A DNA stretch of 64,000 nt from Caprella mutica (taxonomy: Eukaryota; Arthropoda; Malacostraca; Amphipoda; Caprellidae), in contig CANNZV010001132.1 in NCBI GenBank assembly GCA_947561585.1, positions 1-64,000 of the forward strand, read 5' to 3'. The notes beneath the pieces are model-generated. The model saw only the letters and a program-made list of their open reading frames with translations. It ran no database searches and was not told the origin of the DNA. The position numbers were made by a program, and so were the translations under genes. Positions 54,060-64,000 of the stretch are shown in pieces (the first letter of the stretch is position 1; each line of letters starts with the position of its first letter).

Positions 54060-54720
54060 CTTGTTTTGAATGCCATTTATGTTAAGTTGTAAAATCTTCA
54101 GTGTGTTGCGTGGACCAGTAGGAAGAGTAGCAGGAATTATAGGATCAGGTTGAGGAAGGGGTAGACCAGGATGGCCAGGTGCAGATACAGGTGGAAGAAC
54201 AGGCTGACCAATAGGAGGAGGTATAGGCGCAAGAGGAGTGGGAGCGATAGCAGGAGGGGTGTTGAGTGGTATATGTGGTGGTGTAGAAAGAGCAGTCAGA
54301 AGGACAGGTGGAGATTGAAGAAGGGGAGGACCAGGAGGGCCAGGTGTAGTAACAGATGGAAGAATAGCACGAGTGATAGGGGGAAATGTAGATGGAAGAG
54401 AGGCGGTAGCAACAGTAGGAGAGATATAGGAGTGGGGTTTGGAGTGTTGGATGGTGTTGTTGGAGTAATGTTCAGTGAAGGGTGACACTGAATTCCGCCT
54501 GTTCGGCGGGTCCAGGGAAGACTGCACGTTGGACACGTGTAAGGGCCAGGATTTGTCTCAATGTCATCGGAGAGTAGGAGTAGGAGAGTTAAAGGGGGGA
54601 AGTATGCCGGCTCACACTCCCCCCTTGGGGAAAAAAAACGCTCTGGGGCTGTGTGTGTGCAAGGATGGGCAAAGCCCGGAGCGACACTCGTGTCGCGTCC
54701 CCGCTGGGTGAGGACGGGGG
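54060..54720 (-). pseudogene. LINE 5' end: 2A-like peptide, Cys-rich finger, Pro-rich linker, start of endonuclease
   Basis: On the minus strand, 54590-54540 reads LLLLLSDDIETNPGP, matching the 2A ribosome-skipping consensus D-(V/I)-E-x-N-P-G-P. It is followed at once by YTCPTCSLPWTRRTGGIQCH, the start of a PHD-like zinc finger. A frameshift then moves the frame to a Pro/Ala/Leu-rich linker (54480-54130), ending in NTLKILQLNINGIQNK, the N-terminal motif of the endonuclease. The leader to 54720 is GC-rich with a TGTCGC/GCGACA hairpin. A 2A peptide plus PHD finger is known in some CR1/L2-like LINEs. Confidence 0.82.
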
Positions 54721-56297
54721 GTTGATTTACAATTTTTTAAGTTATAATATCATGAAATAGCAGCTTAGTTATATTTTTTTATCCAATAATTGAGAAGAAA
54801 ATGTGTAAATTCAATGAAAATAGTTTATGTTCAAGGACTAACAAGGAAAAGGACTAACAAGGACTAACAAGGAAAAAAAATCCAGATTAAGAATAATCCT
54901 CTAGTATTAAAAAGTTGTGTAACAATGCTTCGAAATTAATTCGTCTATGTTTTCATTATCTGTTTAAAAAATAATGACTAACTACTATGAAAATATAGTA
55001 TGTTAATATAAAGTTAGAAACAGTTAAGAAATATCATTAAATATAGTTAGGTATTTAACTTCAAATAAATAAACTAAAATATATTTGACATAAGTATTTC
55101 CTATATACGGTTTCTTATAGAAATCAGTATTTTCAGGGTATACTGCATTATTGATGATCGATAGTAAAATCGAGAAAATTAAAAAAGTTTGTTCCAATCT
55201 ATTATAGCAAACGTCGTGAAGTATCATTACTAACTAATGTTTTGAGATTTTCATATTAACATTCAAGTAAGTGTACAAGATATGTTTTAATTTTAAATAT
55301 GAAATCTACAAACGACTAGAACTGACGTAAAATAATTGTAATTTAAGTATCCAGAGATTGGATGAAGGTTTTATTAGACGAATAAATCTATGTTTCACCC
55401 ACTTCCCGACTACTGTGATTGTAACATTCACTCTGGATAGCAGTAATCGTTACTAATTTCAAGACTGTTTTATAAACCAATTTTCTTAATCAACTGAAAT
55501 GATTATTTTTCCTAATCCATTATTAATAAAAAACCAGTTTAATTTATTGTTTATTTATGTCTATTCGAACTTAATGGTTACCAAGTGACTACCTGGTTAG
55601 TCTTTCCATTATTTATTTACTATTGATATTTATTAGTTGTATATTATTTGACTCAATTTTCACTTTGTCTCCATTCAACAGAGGATTTACTTTGGCTAAA
55701 CTGTTAGTTGTTTGGTTTGAAATGAAATTGCGAGTTAAATAATAAAGTTATATATTCAAATATATCACATCACCAGTAATTAGCTAAATGAGAGAAATCT
55801 TCGGATTATCTCGAAGATTTTCCACATCCCCATTTTTATATACTGTCATACATTTATACTCATTTTACACACAATACACATTTTTAATACTGTCAGAAAT
55901 TATCCAACTTATGCAGTTTGGTCAACTGAAGGCAGTTGGTCATGGTTTTAAATCTGGAAAATAGGATGTAAGTAAGAAAAAGTCTGTGGGTACCTAACTG
56001 ATGTTTCCAAGATGGAAAATGAAGTAATTCTGAATGTAACGTCACTGTTCCTATTAATGTTTGATGTTATTATGTCTACTAATTATACTAAATAACGCTA
56101 ATCGGAGCTAATTCGCTAATAATCATATAAATATCAGTATATTTATGGCACTATTTAATATGGCAATTCAGTATACGAATTATACTATTAAGTAATATTG
56201 AATAATAACTTGGAGAGAATGAACTATAGTTACGTATTTACCTAATGTTTCTTTATAGAAGGTAAATTGGGCGAATTGGTTTGCTGTTAGTCCTGTC
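54721..56297. other. Unassigned AT-rich region
   Basis: A short AAGGACTAAC repeat lies at 54831-54875. Otherwise I see no gene, array or paired ends. Confidence 0.4.
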
Positions 56298-57204
56298 CAG
56301 GGATCCAACTCTGTTATTTTGAATAAACCTAGAAAAGCACATGGAAAAAAAAACAGATTGTTTCAAAAAAACCTAGAAATATTATTTATCTTAAAATAAT
56401 GTAAATTCTCTTGCAGGAGTTGAAACAATGGTCGAAATGTCTGCTTTATAATTCAATAGAACTCCTCAAATGTCAAAAATGAAAAAAAAAACTAATTTTT
56501 AGCTTTGACACGATATGATATGCACTCATTTATGGATGATCCGATGTTGATTAATTGGCATAGGTATTCTAGATATTGATATAATCCTTCCCAATTTTAA
56601 AGTTACCAAATTAAAGAATAACTATTTTGAATACTGTGTACAAACGGGAAATCATTGAAAAAGTCAAAAATTGGATGAATGATTAGATAACCCTGTTAAT
56701 TTGAAAGAGTTTAATATTGGAAGAAGCATACTGTACTAGTTTTGTAAAGAACCGGAGAGAGGAAAATTTGAAAGTCAACATCACTAACATTTTTTTATCC
56801 CAAAGTCTAACTCTAATACATACTTATAAAACTTTACTCTTGCCACAAATCCAAACAGTGCTCTCATATCTTAAATTCTTGGATGTTCAGATTTGAAGAA
56901 TTCTACAGTAACTGTAATTTCTCAACAGGATGAGGATTTACATGATAGGTACCTACAAATAACAAGCATATTGAATACGATCCTTTTCATTGATTTGCTC
57001 TTTTGTGTGTATTGTGAGAGTATACATATAATACATTTATAGCATTTTACATATATATCTTGTCTAACAGTGTTTTATATATAGTTTAGTTCTCAATAAA
57101 TGAGAAACCCAGATTTTACGATATATATCTAATTTAAACCTAGAAACCCAGGTGGGACCTTAAAACCCAAGGTCTGGGTGGAAAACCCATCAGTGGGATC
57201 CCTG
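56298..57204. mobile_element. hAT-like non-autonomous element
   Basis: The ends CAGGGATCCAACT (56298) and AGTGGGATCCCTG (to 57204) are inverted. The flanking 8-mers GTCCTGTC (56290-56297) and GTCCTGGC (57205-57212) match at 7 of 8 positions. CAGGG termini and an 8-bp duplication indicate hAT. It is 907 bp, with AACCTAGAAA and AAACCCA words near the ends and no transposase. Confidence 0.78.
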
Positions 57205-57324
57205 GTCCTGGCTGTTGTTATTGACTGTCATTGAGAACTATGTGCTTATTTCATAGTAAATAGTTAGTTGTTACCTTCTCAAAATGCGGGAAGATCATAT
57301 TTTAGCCGTCGTTTATTTATTTAT

Positions 57325-57586
57325 TTATCATCTTGTTATTCGCATAACTGAAAAAGTGTTCGACCAAATTGCCTGAAATTTAGAGAAACGATTGGTCCAT
57401 GTTCAGTGACCCGCTGGTAAAATTTTGGGAGTGTCCCGGTTAAAGGTCATGGTCATGGTCATCTATAACTCAAAAATTATTGAATCATATTGCATGAAAC
57501 TTGGTGGGATGATTGGTTATTATTCAGTTAGCAGTTTATTAAATTTTGGGATAAAACGGAGAGTGCACAGAGTGCACACAATCTAG
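57325..57586. repeat. Second copy of the GGTCAAGGTCATT dispersed repeat
   Basis: It shares CATCTTGTTATTCGCATAAC, AATTTTGGGAGTGTCCCGG and GGTCATGGTCATCTATAAC with 52960-53541. It ends GAGTGCACAGAGTGCAC and then CTAGTT. Confidence 0.55.
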
Positions 57587-59613
57587 TTAGAAGGTGTTTT
57601 GTATGCAATAAAGATTTTATTGTTTTTCTTGGGAAGATTTGGCATATTTCTGAGTGAAATTAGAGCATTTTCCCCAAAGTTGTATTCTGTGAACCTAAAG
57701 TTGCGTTTCAATTTAGTTTATTTATTTTAATACGCTTCTTGCCATGTGACCACCGGTGGCTTACGCCGCATTTAAAGTGTAAATATATGTGAATTGTTGC
57801 TGTAGATAATATGTTTAAAGATGTTGAACTTTCAAAAACTCTTTTGTACCTTTGTGGAGAAATGATTTAGTTAAAGGTCTTCTCCACTCTAAATTAAAAA
57901 AAATCTGGTATTGCTTTAAATTTGTAGAGCTAAGATTTGTCTAACATATCACACTAAACAGAACTTAAATCGATCAAGTATTCTGTTCTCAATTAATTAT
58001 TTAAGAAATATTCATATTTCGATTTTCCTCATTCTGAGATTCATAATTTCATTAGAAGAAAAAGTCCCATATGGATGTTCGTTCGTATATACATAGCACA
58101 TACCTATTCAACTCACAGATCTGCGTTCAAGTAGAAAGTGTATAAAAATTAACAGTTCTCAATATCGGAAAATGTTATGATATATGAAAACGTTTACTAC
58201 GAAATACTTAATTAGGTACTTGAATTCTTTATATGGATCCATTGTCCTAGAATTACGGAATTACGATAAATATTAAAGTTAATCTTAGAATACCTACCTA
58301 CCGTATTGCTCAATATTAGTCAGTCTCTCTCTCATATTACTCTAGTAACTCTACAGAGAGAAAATTGGAAAACCCTCTGATTTCTTCCTTTTTGTTAATC
58401 CAAGTAGCCTTTTTAAAATTCTTAATTACCTAATTGGTTTGAATTTCCATAATTTGAAGTTAATGTACGAATACTATAATAGGAGTGCTGTGGTATCACG
58501 CTGAAATGGAAATTCAACCAAATTAATCAAAAACATTCATTAAGTAGGCAGGTGTCTTTGTCAAGCATTTTTAGTTTGTTACAAAGTAACTCGATTAACA
58601 CAAAGAACATCTTGAGTGACAATACGGTACAGGTAGCTATGAATGATATTGATATCTATCAATCAGCTTTGTTATTGTTTTGATTTTGTCGGATCGTGTT
58701 AGCCTATCGAACCGAGGGGCTTTTTCTTTGCTTGAAATTCAGAGGTGTAGTAGAAAGAACGGAATTTTTTTTTAAATTACATATTATAATAAAACTATAG
58801 AACCAAATTTGAAATGGTTTGCAGTTTTATTATCAGTAACCTTAGTTCTAATGCATAGTGAAATAAAAAAATAAGAGTGGAGGGGACCATTAAGATAAAA
58901 ATGAAAAGTTGTAATTAAAAAGTTGTTTTTATGAGTGCGGCAAGAAACGTGTTAAGAAAAGATTGATGTGAAGGTTACATTGAATATAAATTATAAATTA
59001 GGAAAAGTTTAATAATATATAATATACCCCTTTTAATCCTCTATATGGAAGGTACATTCATGATGCTAATTCAAAGTATAACAGTTTCCTTTTATACTAT
59101 TATGCCACTAACTAAAGGGAGCGAGGAGAATAAAAGAGTAGTTATTTCATACATTATATATTAAATTCATTGTATTTTATATATCTTAACATTTGTACAC
59201 ATATACGATCATCTTTACAAACATTTGACGAACATATAATTCCTATGTACATTTAAACATCATTTATTTACATACATCTTCTGTATATAAAACTAACCAA
59301 CTGACTATGACTTCATACTCATGATCATCTGAACTTCAGAAAGCTTCTTGGATGAGGGTACACAATATTGCATGGAATATTTACATTATAATATTATTGG
59401 GACTTAGGGTAAAACAAATTAAAATATTTAATAATTTAAAATGACACATAAAACATATATAGATTGAGCTAATTAGTAACAAATATATTTATATTTAGAA
59501 ATTAATTACTTCCAATGATAATTTCTTAATAAATATAAATTTATCTTCAAATAGTAAATACAGCTTCTTATTTAAAGATACATATTGATTGTACAGCGGT
59601 CATACCGTATATA
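57587..59613. other. Unassigned AT-rich region
   Basis: No coding frame, array or paired ends that I can support in about 2 kb. Confidence 0.4.
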
Positions 59614-59850
59614 TTATGTACTGGAACAGTACCGAACAGTTGTACTGAGACAGTGCCGAACAGATGCACTGGAACAGTACCAAACAGATGCACTGGAACA
59701 GTACCGAACAGATGCACTGGGACAGTACCGAACAGATGTACTGGAACAGTACCGAACAGTTGTACTGGAACAGTACCGAACAGATGTACTGGGACAGTAC
59801 CGAACAGATGTACTGGAACAGTACCTAACAGTATTAGAGAAACTATTCTC
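59614..59850. repeat. 24-bp tandem repeat, about nine copies
   Basis: The unit is GGAACAGTACCGAACAGATGTACT. Since 24 is a multiple of three, several frames stay open on both strands (for example, repeating NRCTGTVP and LFGTVPVH). I regard these as by-products. Confidence 0.95.
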
Positions 59851-59869
59851 CACATGGAAATGTTAACAT

Positions 59870-61622
59870 AGGTATAAAGTACATACCATAAACTTCATTT
59901 ATATTAAAAACGCATTGGAACTCTTTGTGCCGAAATATAATAATTGTCTCGTAATTCCATTGTAGTTTAAATATTATGAACTATAACGATTTCTCATCTG
60001 TAGCTAATAATTTTACTGGCAGAAAATCTATCATCCAAGTTGTGAATTAAATTTTCGGGACAACTGATCACATTTTCCGGACATTTAAAATAGAATGTCC
60101 AGATTCGGTATAATATTACGGTTACCCAATGAATGTTCTTCCTTATTTCCCTCCTTCATTCACTTATTTCGATGATCATTCAAAAAATATAAATTAGAAG
60201 GCTTAATGTATAGTATCTTTTCTACTTAGGCAGCAATTTATCAATAAGTTCTAGGAAAAAAGGGGAAATAATTAATTGAAGTTTAAGTGATTTTCTAGAA
60301 TTTTCATTTTAATCTCGATAAATTTCCCAAATAAATCTTAATAATGATAATTTTTTGGAAGATTAGATATTTCTAATTGTTCAATTATTAGGATTTAGGG
60401 TTATTTCCAATTTTAGGTTAAAGTGATAGGTTGATTAAAGTGTGAGGAATACACAACACTAATAGGGTTCTACTTTTGGATTTGTTGGTAGATACAGCCG
60501 ATCACCAATTTCGGTAAACAAGTTTTTTGTTTTTCGTCCCAGTCTTCACGTAAAGGTGAGCTACATCAGTTGAAACATCATATTACTCAACGTTTGGAAT
60601 GTAGCTGTATTGACTATGAGTTTGCAAGTTTGATGATGTACTACAGTTTTTACAATTAAGGTTTCCTAAAAATTCTCTTTTTTCGAATTTATCAATTAAC
60701 GAGACGAAATGCACAGTGTATGGGCTGATTTCACCCCTGCAATATTCATTTCGGAGACACGTCAGCAAGATTTTCAGAAAAACATTTTATTAGTTTTTGA
60801 GAAAAAAGTCGAATACTGAATTTCTAAACTTTTTGATTTAGATCATTGGAAGATATTTTAGAGAAACAGAAACATTTTAGTCTTCCAACTTGTTATCAGT
60901 AATCCCACTTCCTATATATGTACCTACCTTATTGACAATTTGAAATGGAAAATAATAAAAACACTCTAATGAAATATCTCTAGCAAGGTAGTTATATAAA
61001 TTTTTCCTGATTCTGATATTTTATGTCGGCAAGGGTTAACCGTATTATCTAATTTTAATATCGTTAATAAGTCTTGTATAATTATTTTCTTGAGAACACG
61101 AGTGACTTGAAACACGAAGGAAAATTCACTAATGTAATTTTGCAAAAAATGCTCGATAATTGAATCGTAGTACAACTGTATATATCATATTTAGTATATA
61201 AATTTTGCCATACAATTCAAAAGCAAATGAACTGAGGGGCTAGGAACACAATAAACATTTCAAAACCCTAACAAGATTGTCCCACCACAAAGCGTATGAC
61301 GTCATTAACACCTCCCTAGAAATACTTTCGATTATACACCTGCAGAAAAGGATCATTGTCTATCAAAGATAAACATTATAGTTAATGTTACCTAATGTTA
61401 AAATAAAGAGAAATTTACAAAGGTTTAGACTTAAAAAATGAACTGATTTTAAATGGGTCATTATACCCTCCGAAATTGGAGATAGTAAATAAGCTTTTCT
61501 AGATGAAGTATTTTCACAATAATCAATTATAAGAATATTGTAGTGGTTTGATACTGACAGTTATTTGAGATGTAATATTGTTAACATAGATTATGAGAGG
61601 TTCTATTCTGCAACTTCTTCAG
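59870..61622. other. Unassigned AT-rich region
   Basis: There is no convincing gene. GC-richer bits near 60460-60780 have no clean splice sites or long frame. Confidence 0.35.
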
Positions 61623-61704
61623 ATTGGGGTATGACCGATGTTACGTCTATTTTGCCAGCACTGAGAGAATCCGAGTTTAATTCGCCAATATTGGGAAAAC
61701 TAAG
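61623..61704 (+). CDS. Weak exon candidate, unknown
   Basis: The pyrimidine-rich TTCTATTCTGCAACTTCTTCAG acceptor and AAACTAAG|GTATAT donor bound an open 82-nt segment encoding WGMTDVTSILPALRESEF ... LGKLR. It would be on the opposite strand to the gene ending at 61872. There is no family match and no partner exon. Confidence 0.25.
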
Positions 61705-61871
61705 GTATATTCCATTAGTTTCCCCTATATGTAGCTTCATTAGAAATCAAATTAACTATATCAGTAAAGTTAACAAATAAATACTTAAAAATACACATGA
61801 TTGTTAAGAAGAACCTTTGGTCTCTAAATTTCTACTTATAATTCAACATTCTGTTCACCCTCATCACCGAG

Positions 61872-62097
61872 TCAACTTTTGTTGTCGAGAGGAGAGTATG
61901 GAAGCATCGTTGGCTTGGAAATATCTTCCAGGCTCATTCCTTTATTGAATCGTATTGCTTTTCTGTCTGCAAACTCAAGTTGTTTTCGATCGTCGCGACA
62001 CGGGGCGCTGTCGTCGAAATGAACACTCTTCTTGCGCTGCAGTGGAGTTTTGTTTGTAACGGCGTTAGTTTGAGCATTCTGGTGGTGTTTGTTGTAC
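61872..62097 (-). CDS. Last exon of a minus-strand gene, unknown protein
   Basis: The acceptor TTTTTGTATTTCAG (minus strand) is followed by an open frame that joins in phase with the exon at 63873-64000 (CA|G, Gln). It encodes about 75 residues: YNKHHQNAQTNAVTNKTPLQ, KKSVHFDDSAPCRDD, RKQLEFADRKAIRFNKGM, SLEDISKP, PYSPLDNKS-stop. It is hydrophilic, Ser/Asp/Lys-rich and probably a disordered cytoplasmic tail. GC and composition stand out from the surroundings. I do not recognise the protein. Confidence 0.6.
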
Positions 62098-63872
62098 CTG
62101 AAATACAAAAATAATAAATCATTATATAGCAAGAAAAATAATAACGATGTCTCTTAGAGTTATTACAAACACGAAAATAATCATATATAAAGATTGCCAA
62201 TTTTTAGTAGCTAACCTAATTTGAAATACTACCAATTTATTATCGGATGAATATTTCTCCTTCAACAGATGCAAATCTTATTAGCTTATTACATAAAATA
62301 CTACCTCTGTATCAGAAAAAAGTCGTATTTCGTTACATGACAAATTGAGTCTCGTTTTTTATCCTTGAAAGGAACATGATAATTACCTCATTTGATAATA
62401 TTTTTTACATTTTTTACCACCAAGTAAATTCCAATCAGCTTAGTTATTAGTTACATCGAACATTTCCTAATAAATAGGTATTGTACTTTTCCAAAGGTTT
62501 AAATCATAATATTTATTGTATGGAAAGTATTATTTTTTGGACATTTAAACTACATTTGAAATCTAAAAGTTGAAGTTACATCATTTTTTTATAGTTAATG
62601 GGGAAAGTGTCAGCACTCTAGCACTTAGTTAGGCCCACAGTACTCGGAAAGTGGGTAATTTACATTGGCACGATGGGGAAAATCTCAATTTTCATAACTG
62701 GATAATGCAAGTTTGTCTGTTGGTTGGCTGCGAAAAAAAGTCTCGCCTTAACATTTATTATACGATACAAATTACCAAGACAAAAATTATTATCTGGATA
62801 TCAGAAAATAAAATCATGTAACAAATAATCCGAATAATTAAACATCCGTGATACGATAAAATCCGTGACACATAAAATACGGGATTACGAAGAAATACGG
62901 GATTGAAATAAATACGAAATTAAAAATTTCTGAGACCACAATCAGATAAAAAAATTGTTTAATACATCCCAAAAGTGTCATTAAATAATCTGGAAAATTT
63001 AATTTGAAAAATACGGATAATTTGAAAAAAATAATAGGGAATTAATTAATAGGGAAAATGGGAATTCGTAATAAAAAAATAAAAAATCTAAGTAGGTAGA
63101 TAAAAATCTGAATCTTAAAAATAAAAACGTAAGACTAATCCTTTAGAAAACTAATATTATAAGAAAAACAAATTATTTGTTACTGTATCATTGCTACGGG
63201 TCACATTAATACTATTAAACAAAAAAAAGCAATTTTTGGCTATATTGAATACAAATATAATCCTAAACTCTTTATATTAATTGAATTCTTAAGAAATGAA
63301 CAACAGGTACTGTACTTCTAAATATAATAAGCAAAATAAGAAACAAGTGTTCCTCTTCCTAAATGTGTAGGTATTAATGTTAAATGGACGGGGCGAGGAA
63401 CTCTATATGAGGAGTGTGTGCTGGCAGGCACACGATTGTGCAGTTAATGCCTGCAGAGAGCACTGACCCACACCTAATATATGTGAAAAAATCCCATGAT
63501 ATGAACATCTCACCATTTATCACCCTTGTTTCGTCTAATTATGTGTATTTATGGGGAAAAGAGAAGTCACGAAAAGACAGCAACCAAATCGAATTAGAAT
63601 TAAAGTTATTGATACTTTCTCTGAAACTGGTTCGCACGAACCAGCACCCAGGATAGTAGGGTTAACGCCGACTTTCCGCGTACTGTGAGTGTCCGAATTC
63701 TGTGAAGTTAACTATCTTGTTTATTATGAAAATATCTCACTTCATATAAACCCTTCATCGTTTTTAAAACCGTTTTTTTCATTCTCAGTTTAAATATGAA
63801 CACTAGAACAATAAATCGTTTAATTAAGTTGTTTTAATTTTAAATGCAACAAACCATTCCAAAAGGGCGCAC
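62098..63872 (-). other. Intron between the last two exons of the minus-strand gene
   Basis: AT-rich throughout. A slightly GC-richer stretch at 63370-63690 has a plus-strand 80-codon frame without splice context; I do not call it. Repeated AAATACGG / ATACGGGATT words lie at 62845-62910. Confidence 0.5.
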
Positions 63873-64000
63873 TGTGACGAATGGAGCTCCGCCTGACTCT
63901 TAGCGTGTCTCAATCCCTGGTGCGAGTGATGCGAGTGATGGTGTACGTGGTGTGTGAAGTGTTGTTGTTGTTTGTGATGATGTTGGTGGCTGTGTCCGTC
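63873..64000 (-). CDS. His-rich exon of the minus-strand gene (continues beyond window)
   Basis: The minus-strand frame from the window edge runs 42 codons and two bases to a donor (TCACA|GTGCGC). It encodes GHSHQHHHKQQQH, HHVHHHSHHSHQGLRHAKSQ and AELHSS. The His/Gln-rich stretch is made of CAC/CAT/CAA codons, as in a low-complexity linker. Junction phase matches the last exon. The gene extends to the right; its identity cannot be judged from the tail. Confidence 0.6.

Larger units (their letters stand above)
46700..54720 (-). mobile_element. LINE (Jockey/CR1-like non-LTR retrotransposon), dead, with two large insertions
   Basis: The 5' end is at about 54720 and the 3' end at about 46700-46800. 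The order on the minus strand is: GC-rich leader, 2A-like peptide and Cys-rich finger, Pro-rich linker, apurinic-type endonuclease, reverse transcriptase, C-terminal Cys-rich tail. Removing the insertions at 47265-48230 and 50740-54057 leaves roughly 3.75 kb, a normal LINE size. Higher GC than the surroundings marks it as a more recent arrival. Frameshifts in several places make it inactive. The clade is inferred from motifs; no 3' tail or target duplication was identified. Confidence 0.85.

Noticed and set aside
54171..54485. Arg-rich plus-strand frame
   Set aside because: Antisense of the Pro-rich LINE linker (CCC/CCT read as GGG/AGG).
61934..62200. 88-codon minus-strand frame overlapping the last exon
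   Set aside because: Crosses the TTTGTATTTCAG acceptor into intron and is out of frame with the phase-compatible join to 63873-64000.
63414..63656. 80-codon plus-strand frame
   Set aside because: Within the minus-strand gene's intron, with no splice context and no recognisable motif.

Overview
This is AT-rich eukaryotic nuclear DNA. It has spliced genes with GT-AG introns, dense nested transposon debris, LINE, Penelope-like and Ty3/gypsy pieces, and minisatellites, and no bacterial gene organisation. The retroelements and the one well-supported gene (HEPN plus NACHT) fit an arthropod; a crustacean or hemipteran is my best guess, but the sequence alone does not settle it.

Layout. 1-22 kb is a transposon graveyard: a gypsy RNase H scrap, a hairpin element split by an hAT-type MITE with an 8-bp target duplication, a decayed transposon-associated ORF split by a 1.75-kb element, a 1.24-kb 24-bp satellite, and several inverted-repeat elements nested in one another. 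One isolated exon-like island lies at 13.45 kb. 22.9-36.6 kb holds a single gene on the + strand. I can reconstruct seven coding exons whose six junctions are all phase-compatible, giving 3285 nt (1094 residues): HEPN with an RNase-type R-x4-H motif, NACHT NTPase, a mostly unrecognised helical region with one LRR-like segment, a coiled coil built of 25-residue repeats, and a C-terminal transmembrane tail. Its introns are full of inserted elements. 36.9-46.7 kb is again nested non-autonomous DNA elements, including a PIF/Harbinger-like insertion (TTA duplication) and a 0.95-kb palindrome. 46.7-54.7 kb is one LINE on the - strand (2A-like peptide, zinc finger, endonuclease, reverse transcriptase, Cys-rich C-terminus). 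It is broken by a ~1-kb element and by a 3.3-kb TA-flanked element that itself contains a Penelope-like fragment. 54.7-61.5 kb is mostly unassigned AT-rich DNA with an hAT-like element and a 24-bp array. 61.9-64 kb contains the last two exons of a - strand gene that continues beyond the window.

Main discovery candidates: (1) the tail-anchored HEPN-NACHT-coiled-coil gene, an NLR-like architecture with a likely RNase effector and membrane anchoring; (2) a group of non-autonomous elements with different short-tandem-repeat ends but shared termini (GGT...CTAGAACC-type) and 8-9-bp target duplications, seen cleanly at four insertions; (3) the 3.3-kb TA-flanked element whose removal restores the LINE endonuclease reading frame.
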